DNA from: UBA4732 sp002404095
GTDB taxonomy: Bacteria > Planctomycetota > Planctomycetia > Gemmatales > Gemmataceae
DNA: 64,000 bases
Direction: 5' to 3'
Assembly: GCA_036783645.1 (NCBI GenBank)
Contig: DAIPWT010000012.1
Coordinates: 17,436-81,435, forward strand
Positions 8,592 to 17,565 of the stretch are shown here, piece by piece. The notes beneath the pieces are model-generated. The model made no database searches. It was not told where the DNA came from and saw nothing but the letters and a program-made list of their open reading frames with translations. Position numbers and translations under genes: made by a program. Each line of letters starts with the position of its first letter. Position 1 is the stretch's first letter.

Positions 8592-10499
8592 ATGATCCGC
8601 TTCCGCTGGCTTGGCGCCCTGCTCGACGGGATTGGCCGTAGTGATTGGCGCGTGCCGCTGGTCGGGGCGTGGGCCGTTTTCCTGCTGTTCCCCCTCTGGA
8701 AGACGGGCTGGCTCAACGACGACTTATATAACTCCTCGCTGCCGGGCCTGTGCATTTACCAAAATTGCTCTCCCGTTGATGACGCGCTGAGCGAAATCAA
8801 CGGCTGGACGTTTAAGGTCGCGCGGATCAATCCCTTAATCCACATTCTCAAGGACGCCTCGTTTTGGCTGCTTCGCGATCTTTTTTGGTATAAAACGACG
8901 GTGATCGCGCTCGTTCTCCTCAATCTTTTCGTCTTTTATAGGCTGTTGAAGCGCCTTGGCGCGTCGCCCGACCTGGCCGCCCTCTGCTGTTTCCTCGCCG
9001 CTACTTTCATCCAATTCCGCCTGTTCCCGGACCCCGTTTTAGCTTTTAACGGCCTGTTGCAATGGCTCTTCCTGGGCACGATCCTATCGCTCGGCGCCTT
9101 CCACCGCTACCTGACCGGCGGCCGGTTCCGCTGGCTGGCTCTCAGCGTCCTGCTCTACCTGCTGACCGCCCTGACCTATGAAATGACTTACCTCTTTTGG
9201 GTCTTACATGCCGGTATTTTTCTCACGACGCGCGGGCGTTGGATCCGCGCGGCGGCGCTCGTGCCGTTCGTCGCTGTCGCCGTCCTGTTGACGCTCGCGT
9301 CCATGTGGCTGCGCACCCTGCCGGGGTATGCGCCCCAGGGATACGCCGTGAGCCTGGACGCGCGAGTCGTGAGCGAAACGATTCTGAAGCAAATCGTCGC
9401 CGCGTGGCCCGTTTCTTACGCGGGCCTGACTACGTCGCTCGTCTCGCCGCACGTGTTTACTTGGAAGACGGTAGGCGCCCACCTACCAACGCTGGCGTTT
9501 GGCTTCGCCACGGCGGCCCTTTTGATTACGGCCGTGGTCAGGCGAGGAACAGGCGAGCAGCCCCGCTGGGGCGGACTGTTGATCCTCGGACTTCTCCTTG
9601 CCGTCCTGCCGGCGCCTTTGATCGGCGTCGCCCGGAGGTATCAATTGGAACTGCAATACGGGATTGGCCATTTGCCCGTATACATCGAATACTTCGGCGT
9701 GGCGTTGCTGTTCACTTGCGGCGTCGGCTACCTGGCCGCTCGCGTACGGCCGGGGGGTGTGACGGCCAAGATACTCGTAGGCGTTGTCTCCTTGTTTTTC
9801 GCAGCCATCGCCGTTGTCCATTGCGAAACCAACGGCCGCGTCGTGGCCGTCCTGCGCCAGCCGTACTTTACCCCGCGGCGCGAGATCGAGGAGGTGTTAG
9901 ACCGCGGCCGTCTCCTTGAGGGCGTTCCGGCGGACTCGACCCTCGTGGTTGATCCCTTCCCCTGGGATTACGACGGCGGCAAGTTCTTCTACTGTTATCA
10001 CACCGGAACTCGCTTAAAGGACGTGGTTCCCTCCCGCGAGAGTGAGGCCGTGCAATTAACCTCTTTTCCCACACGGCTGAAAGGCGCGGAGGAACCCGAC
10101 GCCCTGCGCGTGCGTTACGCCGCGCCCGGAACGGCAAACGGCTGGGCCGTCGCCGGCAAGCTGCACCACCTACAAGCCGCCGCCAACGGCGTCGTGAGCG
10201 AATCGGAAATTAGTCAACTTCGCCTGGCGGTTCGGCGCGGCTGGCACATGGGACCGGATCGGCCGTTCGTCCTGCACGCCGTCTACGTTTCTTCAACGAG
10301 TGCGGAAACTCCTCGCTCTGTAACGATCGGACCGGAGGAGATGCGGCGAGCCGCGTTGACGAAAAATTGGACGGTTTATGACGTGAAACTACCGGTCCCT
10401 TACGTCGAAGGCGAGTCCCTCTGGCTGGAGTTCAACCCGCCGGCGCCTGTCGTCGCCCAAGCGAACGCCACGCTTTCGGCGCCTTCGACAAGACCATGA
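8592..10499 (+). CDS. Polytopic membrane protein, tandem copy 2 (GT-C-like)
   Basis: A 635-residue duplicate of the upstream gene, offset by 2,079 bases, with the same N-terminal NDD motif, membrane segments and soluble C-terminus. The start at 8592 matches copy 1 and has the same AAGGAGAGG site; the frame is open back to 8457, but that part includes the palindrome. By eye, about 437 bases in the middle are identical between the copies, while the flanks differ at many positions, most of all in the soluble region around residues 455-500. That pattern suggests the C-terminal domains have diverged in specificity. Function as for copy 1: probably glycan assembly, unproven. Confidence 0.7.
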   Translation: MIRFRWLGALLDGIGRSDWRVPLVGAWAVFLLFPLWKTGWLNDDLYNSSLPGLCIYQNCSPVDDALSEINGWTFKVARINPLIHILKDASFWLLRDLFWYKTTVIALVLLNLFVFYRLLKRLGASPDLAALCCFLAATFIQFRLFPDPVLAFNGLLQWLFLGTILSLGAFHRYLTGGRFRWLALSVLLYLLTALTYEMTYLFWVLHAGIFLTTRGRWIRAAALVPFVAVAVLLTLASMWLRTLPGYAPQGYAVSLDARVVSETILKQIVAAWPVSYAGLTTSLVSPHVFTWKTVGAHLPTLAFGFATAALLITAVVRRGTGEQPRWGGLLILGLLLAVLPAPLIGVARRYQLELQYGIGHLPVYIEYFGVALLFTCGVGYLAARVRPGGVTAKILVGVVSLFFAAIAVVHCETNGRVVAVLRQPYFTPRREIEEVLDRGRLLEGVPADSTLVVDPFPWDYDGGKFFYCYHTGTRLKDVVPSRESEAVQLTSFPTRLKGAEEPDALRVRYAAPGTANGWAVAGKLHHLQAAANGVVSESEISQLRLAVRRGWHMGPDRPFVLHAVYVSSTSAETPRSVTIGPEEMRRAALTKNWTVYDVKLPVPYVEGESLWLEFNPPAPVVAQANATLSAPSTRP

Positions 10500-10523
10500 G
10501 AGCCTTAAACGGTTGCCGCTCCG

Positions 10524-10949
10524 TCATAACAAATAGCGCCCGACCAGCAAGCCGACCGCGAACGCCAAGACAAGGACGAATAGCGCAGCGAGGGCGAGCA
10601 ACATGGTGTGCCACGGCGACAAAACAAAGCCAGCGACCGGAGCGGGAAGTCGATACGGCTCCCCATCGAACGGCTCCGGAGCCGGGGCGGCGGGCGAATA
10701 TGTGGGCGCGCCGGCCCCTTTTGACTGGTCGCCAGCGGGACTTGCGATGAATCGTTGTGGCGGAGCGTCGATGTCGCCGCCCTCGGACGGCGGATTGCCC
10801 TTCCGAGTCGCTTCCTCCACATCCGGCGCGTCCTCGGCGGGCACTAGCACCATTTTGTGGCAGTCCGGACAACGGACCTCCGTGCCAATCTTGCGATGGG
10901 CGATGCCCAGCAATTGATCACAATACTTGCAGCGAAACCGTATAGGCAT
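10524..10949 (-). CDS. Zinc-ribbon protein with C-terminal membrane anchor
   Basis: A 141-residue protein starting MPIRFRCKYCDQLLGIAHRK. An N-terminal zinc ribbon is formed by CKYC and CPDC (residues 7-10 and 28-31). A Pro/Ala-rich linker and one strongly hydrophobic helix (about 110-135) follow. Many small zinc-ribbon proteins of this build occur in planctomycetes, with no assigned function. It faces the second membrane-protein copy tail to tail with a 24-base gap. Confidence 0.7.
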   Translation of the reverse strand: MPIRFRCKYCDQLLGIAHRKIGTEVRCPDCHKMVLVPAEDAPDVEEATRKGNPPSEGGDIDAPPQRFIASPAGDQSKGAGAPTYSPAAPAPEPFDGEPYRLPAPVAGFVLSPWHTMLLALAALFVLVLAFAVGLLVGRYLL

Positions 10950-11106
10950 AGGCCTTATTCTCCAAATTTGGGCGGCGATGGACAGGCGGCCCGATTAGCC
11001 GGTCGCGCCCTGCATTGCAATTTGTACTGTATATGCGTACCCTATTTCCATTGTCACCAGCCATCGGGTGTGCGTCTTTTACTTGGGTGACTTTTACGTT
11101 GGGTGC

Positions 11107-11164
11107 CATGCTTTCGCGGCCCTGTTCGGAACAGTGACAGCAGCAAGGCCGCCGCGAAAGCATG
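11107..11164. repeat. Palindrome, CATGCTTTCGCGG family (partial copy)
   Basis: Perfect 14-bp arms (CATGCTTTCGCGGC and its complement) separated by 30 bases. The bases after it match the middle of the longer element at 59716-59860 but break off in the third arm, exactly where the WD40-like coding remnant resumes. This is a truncated copy of the four-arm element. Confidence 0.85.
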
Positions 11165-11308
11165 TCTCCCTCGCGCGGCAGACATGCGTTAAGCAGCGAC
11201 GGCACGACCCTTGTCTCGGGAGGTGAGGATGGGACGGTCAAAGTCTGGGTAGGCGGCGACTCCGATGGACGCAACGCCCCCGCGAATGTTGGACCGCCCA
11301 AAGAATGA
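11162..11308 (+). pseudogene. Remnant of a WD40-repeat gene (C-terminus)
   Basis: The frame from 11186 to the stop at 11306-11308 translates as a typical final WD40 blade, ALSSDGTTLVSGGEDGTVKVW, followed by a short tail ending GPPKE. Upstream the frame enters the palindrome and reaches a stop at 11135. Only the last blade is left, so this is the 3' end of a destroyed WD40 gene. An ATG at 11162 inside the palindrome arm could in principle start a 48-residue product, but it would be a fragment. Confidence 0.55.
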
Positions 11309-11408
11309 AACGACGCGCGGATCGTCTCGCCGCTGTGACCGCCTCGTCCAGCGCCGCCGGCTTGTCGCGCCAGCCGGTTGAAAGTGAGATTAAAGCGACA
11401 AACCGGCT

Positions 11409-12353
11409 TTACTCCTTCTCCCCGTGGTCATGCCCCGGGTGCGCAGCCGTGGAGCGCAGCGTGCAGTACATTTCGTCAGGTTCACACCCTTCGACCTCGA
11501 CCTGGATGGTCGTGTGCGCGACGCGAAACTTCTCGCGCAGCATCCCGGCGACGGCCCGCTGCACCTGTTGCCCGGCGCGCACGCTCTGCTCGGCAACCAG
11601 GACGTGACAGCTACACGCCACCATTTCCGACGCGACCGTCCAGGCGTGCAGGTCATGAACGCCCTGGACGCCCGGCACGCCGCGGACTGCCTGCTCCAAC
11701 GCCGTCATGTCGAGGCCCGCCGGGGCCGCCTCCAAAAGTACGTTAACCGCCTCTCTCAAGACGCCCCACGAACTCCACAGAATCAGCCCGCCGATTAAAA
11801 AAGAAACCACGGGGTCCGCCGCCGTCCACCCGGTCAACAGCACGACGACGCCGGCGGCGACCACGCCAAGGGCGGCGACGGCGTCGCCCAGCATGTGCAC
11901 GTACGCGCTGCGGAGGTTCAGGTCGTGCTTGGCGTCGGCCCGCAGCCAGAGGCTGATAAAGGCGTTGAGCACCACCGCCGCCAGCGCCACTCCGATCATG
12001 AGGCCGGCCCCGACAGGCTTGGGGGACCATAAGCGCTGGCCCGCCTCCCAAAAGATGACGAGGGCAATCACCACCAGCGACACGGCGTTGACTAGGGCAG
12101 CGAGGACGCCGACGCGGTGGTAGCCGTAGGTCCGCTTGGCATCGGCCGGTCGCCCCGCGATCCAAACAGCATACCAGGAGAGGCCCAGGGCCAGGGCGTC
12201 GGCGAAGTTGTGGCAAGCGTCCGAAAGCAGGGCCACGCTGTTGGCGAAGTAGCCGGCGACCGCCTCGCCGACCACGAAGGCGAGCGTGAGGGCGACGGAG
12301 AGGCCGAGGTACCGACCCGCCTTGGGGCTGCCGCGCGTGTGAGTGTGCGTCAT
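11409..12353 (-). CDS. Cation diffusion facilitator (zinc/cobalt/cadmium exporter)
   Basis: A 314-residue CDF-family protein with six membrane helices. The metal site is visible as H48-x3-D52 (DACHNFAD) in helix 2 and H153-x3-D157 (HMLGD) in helix 5, the arrangement of zinc-type CDF exporters such as CzcD and ZitB. A C-terminal cytoplasmic domain follows, with HDLHAW and the terminal His-rich HPGHDHGE tail. It should move divalent metal from cytoplasm to periplasm in exchange for protons. It is the last gene of the metal-efflux operon, 24 bases after the TolC-like gene, and probably feeds periplasmic metal to the RND complex. Confidence 0.92.
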   Translation of the reverse strand: MTHTHTRGSPKAGRYLGLSVALTLAFVVGEAVAGYFANSVALLSDACHNFADALALGLSWYAVWIAGRPADAKRTYGYHRVGVLAALVNAVSLVVIALVIFWEAGQRLWSPKPVGAGLMIGVALAAVVLNAFISLWLRADAKHDLNLRSAYVHMLGDAVAALGVVAAGVVVLLTGWTAADPVVSFLIGGLILWSSWGVLREAVNVLLEAAPAGLDMTALEQAVRGVPGVQGVHDLHAWTVASEMVACSCHVLVAEQSVRAGQQVQRAVAGMLREKFRVAHTTIQVEVEGCEPDEMYCTLRSTAAHPGHDHGEKE

Positions 12354-12377
12354 GGCGTCGATGTCTCCCCGGGCGCA

Positions 12378-13694
12378 TCATCTCTCCGGCGCCGGCGCCG
12401 GCCAGCAGTCCTTCAGCAGCAGCCCGGCGATCTCGCCGGCGGCCTGCCACGCCTCCGACTGGACGCGGACGTACTCCAGGTTGGCCTCCGCCGCCGCCCG
12501 CTGGGCCTGGAGGACGCGCAAGTACTCGAACTGCCCGCCCTTGAACGCCTCCTGGGCGAGGCGGTACGCTTTCTGGGCGTTGGGGAGGACCGAAGCCCGA
12601 TAGCGTTCCGCCCGCACCTTCGCCGCCGCGTAGCGGCCGAAAGCCGCCGCCAGGCGACCGCTCAGGTCGTTCTGGACCCGGCCCACCTCCTGGAGGGACC
12701 GGCCCACATCGGCCTGGGCCGCGAGGATGTTGCCCTGATTGCGGTTCCAGAGCGGGACGGGCAAGCTGACCTGGAAGTGCGCCTCGTTCTCGCGGTCGTT
12801 TACATTGCGCTGATAGCCCACATCGGCGGTGACATTGGGGACCTTCTCCACCTCCGCCCGTCGCAGGGCGAGCTGCGCCCGCGTGACGCCGACGCGGGCC
12901 GACCGGACTTCGGGATGTTCCTCCAGCACGAACGCCCGGGCCTCGTCGAAGCCGTAGTCCGGCAGCACATCTCCGAGCAGGTTCACCAAGGGGGCGCGTG
13001 GAAGGTCGGGCGCCCCGACTTCGGCAGCCAGCCGCCGCCAGGAGGCGGCCTCTTCATTCCGCGCGGCGTCGAGGTCGGCCCGGAAGCGGTCGCGCTCGAC
13101 CTCGAATTGGAGTACGTCCAGTTCCGCGATGACCTTCGCCTCCAGGAGCTTGCGAGCGTTCACTAAGGACTGGTCCGCCAGGCCGACTAGGTCCGTCAGG
13201 ACTTCGATGCGACGGCGGCTCGCCAAAACCTCGAAGTAACCTTGCCGCACGGTCGTGAACAAGGCGTAGCGTTGCCGTTGCAACGCCAGCAAAGTCTGGT
13301 CCGTCTGGCGCTCGGCCACGGCGCGGCTCAGGCCGAGCTTGCCGCCCCTGACGATCTCCTGACTAATCAGGGGCAGCGTGTAAATCCCGCCCCGACGCCC
13401 GATTTCTTCACCGGTCACCCCGATTGTGGGGTTGGGGTACAGCCCCGCCTGGAGGGCGCGCCCTCGGGCGGCCTCGACATCCAGCCCCGCCTGGGCTAGG
13501 GCCGGGTTCCGCTCTAGACTTATGCGAATCAAGTCCGGCAAGCCCAGTGGGGAGGGCGCGGCGTTCGCCGGCGTGGCGTCGAACACTACTGGCTGCGGCG
13601 GCGCGGTCGCCGCGTTGCTCATGCCGACAAGGAACAACAGGAGGGAGGGCAGGAGCCGATGCGCCGCTCGCGTGAATGGGTGGTTCGCTCTCAT
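12378..13694 (-). CDS. TolC-like outer-membrane efflux protein (CusC/CzcC type)
   Basis: A 438-residue outer-membrane factor: signal peptide (residues 1 to about 28, MRANHPFTRAAHRLL...), then two alpha-helical hairpin halves rich in Ala, Gln, Arg and Glu, typical of the TolC family. The start at ATG 13694 is chosen because it gives the signal peptide and has GAAAGGAAA upstream; the frame is open 90 bases further. It forms the outer channel for the RND pump and adaptor encoded upstream in the same operon. Confidence 0.9.
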   Translation of the reverse strand: MRANHPFTRAAHRLLPSLLLFLVGMSNAATAPPQPVVFDATPANAAPSPLGLPDLIRISLERNPALAQAGLDVEAARGRALQAGLYPNPTIGVTGEEIGRRGGIYTLPLISQEIVRGGKLGLSRAVAERQTDQTLLALQRQRYALFTTVRQGYFEVLASRRRIEVLTDLVGLADQSLVNARKLLEAKVIAELDVLQFEVERDRFRADLDAARNEEAASWRRLAAEVGAPDLPRAPLVNLLGDVLPDYGFDEARAFVLEEHPEVRSARVGVTRAQLALRRAEVEKVPNVTADVGYQRNVNDRENEAHFQVSLPVPLWNRNQGNILAAQADVGRSLQEVGRVQNDLSGRLAAAFGRYAAAKVRAERYRASVLPNAQKAYRLAQEAFKGGQFEYLRVLQAQRAAAEANLEYVRVQSEAWQAAGEIAGLLLKDCWPAPAPER

Positions 13695-13780
13695 CGCTTT
13701 TCCTTTCGTCCATGAGCCGGCGAGCCGCGGGTCAGCCGGCCCCAGCGCTTTGCTGGCGAGGGGCCGGCTGGCGGCGAGCA

Positions 13781-14173
13781 TCATTTCTTACCCTTGCCTG
13801 AGTCGTCCGTGGATTCCTCGGTCATCGGGGGCGGCTCCTTGCCGTACTTGGCCCGGTACTCGGCCGCGAACTTCTCTTTGAGTTCGGGGTGGCAGGGGAT
13901 GCACTGCGACTCAGGCCGGTTATGCTCCTTGCACCAGTCGCCTTCCTTCTTGAGCTTGGCGGCCAGCTTCGGGTTGCATTGGGCGCACTCCGCCTCCGGC
14001 ATCCCGTGTTCGGCGCACCACCAGCCGTGGCCCTCGGCCTCCGCCTTGTCGGCGGCCGGCTTGTCGGTGGCCTGGGCCGTCTTGTCTTCCCTCTTGTCGC
14101 AGCCAACCCCCGCCAAGACGAAGGCGGCGAGCAACGCCGGCAAGACGCTCGCGATCCATCGATTCCACATCAT
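13781..14173 (-). CDS. Small lipoprotein with two WCxEH...CxxC metal-binding-like motifs
   Basis: A 130-residue protein with a hydrophobic leader ending VLAGVGC (Cys25). The lipobox is imperfect, with Gly at -3, so lipidation is likely but not certain. The mature part holds two copies of W-C-x-E-H-x3-E-x2-C-x2-C-x-P at residues 52-68 and 80-96. The same motif occurs in the N-terminal region of the RND adaptor two genes upstream, so both presumably bind the exported metal. It sits between the RND pump and the TolC-like gene. A periplasmic metal-capturing chaperone, comparable in role to CusF although unrelated in sequence, is the simplest reading. The start is ATG 14173 or the next codon. Confidence 0.75.
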   Translation of the reverse strand: MMWNRWIASVLPALLAAFVLAGVGCDKREDKTAQATDKPAADKAEAEGHGWWCAEHGMPEAECAQCNPKLAAKLKKEGDWCKEHNRPESQCIPCHPELKEKFAAEYRAKYGKEPPPMTEESTDDSGKGKK

Positions 14174-14211
14174 GGCGTAATCCTTTCTTCGGTAAAAACC
14201 CTTCAACCCCT

Positions 14212-17200
14212 TCACACGGAAACTACCCTTTCTCCGGTTTCGATTTGCTCCGTGCGCCCTTGCGGTTTCGCGGCTTCCGTCGTCCCGGGAGCCTTGAACA
14301 GGACGTACAGGACGCGGAGCACCAGCAGTGACATTACCATCGCGGACAGGACGCCGCCGATTACCACGGTCGCCAGGGGCCGTTGGACCTCCGACCCCAT
14401 GCCGGTGGAAAGGGCCATCGGCACGAAGCCGAGGCAGGCCACCAGCGTCGTCATAAGCACCGGCCGCAAGCGCGTCTGGGCGGCTTGCTCGACCGCCTCC
14501 TCAAGCGGCAGCCCCTTGTCGCGGAGTTGGCGAATGTAGGACACCAGGATCATGTCCCCCAGCACCGCGACCCCCGACAGGGCGATGAATCCGACACCCG
14601 CCGAGATGGAGAACGGCATGCCCCGCAGCCACAGGGCGACGACGCCGCCCACCCACGCGAAGGGCACGCCGGTTAAAACGCGCAGAGCGTCCGCGACGTT
14701 GTTATACGTCAGGTACAGCAGTCCAAAGACCAGCACGATGGCCAGCGGCACGACGATCAGGAGGCGAGTACGGGCGCGTTGCAGACTCTCGAACTGGCCG
14801 CCCCACCCAATGTGGTATCGCCCCCCCGACGGCAGCGGCACCTTTTGGGCCACCTTCCGCTGGGCCTCGGCGACGAAGCCACCCATGTCCCGGCCTTTGA
14901 TGTTGCATGTGACGGTGGCCCGCCGTTGGCCCCACTCGCGCGTGATCGTGGACGGCCCCGTCTCCACCGTCAGGTCCGCCAGCCTTGACAGGGGGATGCG
15001 TTCGCCCGCCGGAGTGGCCACCAGCAGCGCGCCGATGGACTCCGGGGTGGCCCGGTCCTTCTCCGGCAGGCGGATCACCAGCGGGAAGCGGAGCTGGCCC
15101 TCCATGACCTCGCCCAGCTTGACGCTGCCGACCGACTCCACCAGGTCCAGCACCGCCTTGGCGGAAACGCCGTAACGGGCGATCTCGTCCTGTCTGACCG
15201 CCACGCGCAGCATCGGCTGGCCCGTGATCTGTTCGGCGCTCACGTCGGCGTTGCCTTTGATCGACTGGAGTACTTCCGCGACAGCGTCGGCCTTCTTCTT
15301 CAGTTCGTCCAAATCGTCGCCAAAGACCTTGACCGCCACCTGAGCCTTGACGCCCGAGACCATCTCGTCGAGGCGCATGGCGATGGGCTGCGTGAAGGAC
15401 AGGTGCTGGCCGGGTAGGTCGTGGACTTCCTTTTCAATCAGTTCCGTCAGTTCGTCCTGTGTAGCGGCCTTCTTCCATTGCTCGCGGGGCTTCAAGGTGA
15501 TGAAGAAGTCGGTCAATTCCACGCCCATCGGGTCGGTCGCCACCTCGGCGGTCCCGGCTCGGCTCCAGACGTGCTCGACCTCGTCGGGGAACGCCGCCAG
15601 CACGGCCTTTTCCATCCGCGTGTTGTAGCGGACGGCCTGGTCCAGATCGGTCCCCGCGAGGCGTGTGATGTTGATGCAGACGGCCCCTTCGGACAGCTTG
15701 GGCACAAACTCAGAACCAAGGTTCGGGGCGATGAATACGAACGCCGTCACCAGGACGCAGGCGGCGAAGGCGACCACGGCGAACTTAAAGCGCATGATTG
15801 CCTTCAGTAGCGGTGTATAAGCCAGTTTGACCACGCGCATCAGGAACGGCTCGCGCTCCCCTTCGTCGGCCGCCAGCCATAGGCCGGTGAGAACGAGTAG
15901 CGAACCCCCCGCGAGTACGGGCGACCGGCTCACGGCGTAAACCCCCACGGCCAGCGCGCTTAATACAACGACGGCGCCGGCCCGGCGGGCCAGCCGCGCC
16001 CACCAGGGCGACGGCTTTTTGCGGCCTTGGGGCAGCACCAGGCTTGCCAGCACCGGCATGAGCGTCAGCGACAACAGCATCGAGCCGGCCAGGGCGAAGA
16101 TGACCGTCAGAGCCATCGGACGGAACATCTTTCCCTCGACGCCCTCCAGCGTCAGGATCGGCAGGTAGACGATCATAATGATGAGTTCGCCGAACATGGT
16201 CGGCTTGCGCACCTCGACGGCCGCTTCGCGGACGACCTGGAGGGGGTCGCGCCCCGGTGAGTGGGCCAGACAGCGCACGCAGTTTTCGACCATGACCACG
16301 GAGGAATCGACCACCATGCCGAAGTCGATGGCCCCCAGACTCAGCAGGCTGGCGGCGATGCCGAAGCGGTACATGCCCATGAAGGCAAAGAGCATGGACA
16401 GCGGGATGGCGGCGGCCACGATAAGGGACGCCCGCAGGTTGCCCAGGAACAGGAAGAGGACGGCGATGACGAAAAGGCCGCCTTCCAGGAGGTTCACCCG
16501 CACTGTGTCGATGACGAAATCCACCAACTCGGTTCGATCATAGACCGGCTGCACCTTGACGCCGGGCGGCAGCGTCGTCTTGATCTCCTCCAGCTTGTTC
16601 TTCAGGTTCCAAGTCACTTCGTGACTGTTCTCACCCATGAGCATGAAGCCCAGGCCCATCACGGCTTCGCCCTTGCCGTCGAACGTCACCGCGCCGCGGC
16701 GGATTTCGTGGCCGATCTGTACGTCGCCCAAGTCGCCCACGCGAACCGGCACGCCGTCCTTGGCGGCCACGGCGACGTTCTTGATCTCGTCGATGGTCCC
16801 CGTTCGGCCGACGCCCTGGACAAGGAGCATCCCGTCGGCCTGACGGATGCTGCCGCCTCCGACGTTCAGGTTGTTCTTCTGCACGGCCGCGACCACTTCG
16901 TCAAACGTCAGTCCGTACTTGACCAGGCGCGTCGGGTCGAGGCGGACCTGGTACTGCTTCTCGAAGCCGCCCCAACTGTTGACCTCGGCCGTCCCCTTCG
17001 CCGTCCGCAGCTTGGGCTTGATGACCCAGTCGTGGATAGTGCGCAAGGAGGTCACGTCGTCGCCCTTGCCCGTCACCATGTAGTTGATGACCTCTCCCAG
17101 GCCAGTGGACACCGGGCCGAGTTCGGGGCGCGGCGACCCCTGGGGCAATTCCACCGAGAGCAGCCGCTCGTTCACCACCTGCCGTGCGAAATAGATGTCC

Positions 17201-17502
17201 GTGCCGTCCTCGAATGTCACGACCACCTGGGAGAGGCCGAACTTGGAAATGGAGCGCATCCCCTCAAGGCGCGGCATTCCGCCCAACGCCTGCTCAATGG
17301 GGATAGTGATCTGCCGCTCCGCCTCCTCCGGTCCCAGAGCTGGCACCACAGTGTTGATCTGCACCATGACGGGCGTGGTGTCGGGGAAGGCGTCGATGTT
17401 CAGATTGAACAGGGAGAAGACGCCGACCGCCGCGACCGCCGCCACGCCCAAGAGAACGAAGAAGCGGTGACGCAGGGAGAAGTCAATTACCCAGTTGAGC
17501 AA
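14212..17502 (-). CDS. Heavy-metal RND efflux pump (CusA/CzcA family)
   Basis: About 1,096 residues, the usual length for HME-RND pumps. It opens with LLNWVIDFSLRHRFFVLLG, has twelve membrane helices in two halves and two large periplasmic loops. The helix-4 region reads DFGMVVDSSVVMVENCVR, the conserved proton-relay and signature segment of CusA/CzcA. It exports monovalent or divalent heavy-metal ions from periplasm to outside through the TolC-like channel. The start is a TTG at 17502 with GAGGAGG seven bases upstream; an in-frame TTG at 17520 overlaps that Shine-Dalgarno site and is less likely. Partners: adaptor upstream, lipoprotein and channel downstream. Whether the metal is copper/silver or zinc/cobalt/cadmium is not settled by sequence. 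Confidence 0.93.
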   Translation of the reverse strand: MLNWVIDFSLRHRFFVLLGVAAVAAVGVFSLFNLNIDAFPDTTPVMVQINTVVPALGPEEAERQITIPIEQALGGMPRLEGMRSISKFGLSQVVVTFEDGTDIYFARQVVNERLLSVELPQGSPRPELGPVSTGLGEVINYMVTGKGDDVTSLRTIHDWVIKPKLRTAKGTAEVNSWGGFEKQYQVRLDPTRLVKYGLTFDEVVAAVQKNNLNVGGGSIRQADGMLLVQGVGRTGTIDEIKNVAVAAKDGVPVRVGDLGDVQIGHEIRRGAVTFDGKGEAVMGLGFMLMGENSHEVTWNLKNKLEEIKTTLPPGVKVQPVYDRTELVDFVIDTVRVNLLEGGLFVIAVLFLFLGNLRASLIVAAAIPLSMLFAFMGMYRFGIAASLLSLGAIDFGMVVDSSVVMVENCVRCLAHSPGRDPLQVVREAAVEVRKPTMFGELIIMIVYLPILTLEGVEGKMFRPMALTVIFALAGSMLLSLTLMPVLASLVLPQGRKKPSPWWARLARRAGAVVVLSALAVGVYAVSRSPVLAGGSLLVLTGLWLAADEGEREPFLMRVVKLAYTPLLKAIMRFKFAVVAFAACVLVTAFVFIAPNLGSEFVPKLSEGAVCINITRLAGTDLDQAVRYNTRMEKAVLAAFPDEVEHVWSRAGTAEVATDPMGVELTDFFITLKPREQWKKAATQDELTELIEKEVHDLPGQHLSFTQPIAMRLDEMVSGVKAQVAVKVFGDDLDELKKKADAVAEVLQSIKGNADVSAEQITGQPMLRVAVRQDEIARYGVSAKAVLDLVESVGSVKLGEVMEGQLRFPLVIRLPEKDRATPESIGALLVATPAGERIPLSRLADLTVETGPSTITREWGQRRATVTCNIKGRDMGGFVAEAQRKVAQKVPLPSGGRYHIGWGGQFESLQRARTRLLIVVPLAIVLVFGLLYLTYNNVADALRVLTGVPFAWVGGVVALWLRGMPFSISAGVGFIALSGVAVLGDMILVSYIRQLRDKGLPLEEAVEQAAQTRLRPVLMTTLVACLGFVPMALSTGMGSEVQRPLATVVIGGVLSAMVMSLLVLRVLYVLFKAPGTTEAAKPQGRTEQIETGERVVSV

Positions 17503-17565
17503 GGGAAAACCTCCTCGCAAGGGGACTCGTTGATGCTAAGAAATTCATCTGATCGGGCCGAGCCG

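Noticed and set aside
12117..13166. Plus-strand open frame (349 codons) over the CDF and TolC-like genes
   Set aside because: Spans two real minus-strand genes and their junction; composition is that of an antisense frame.
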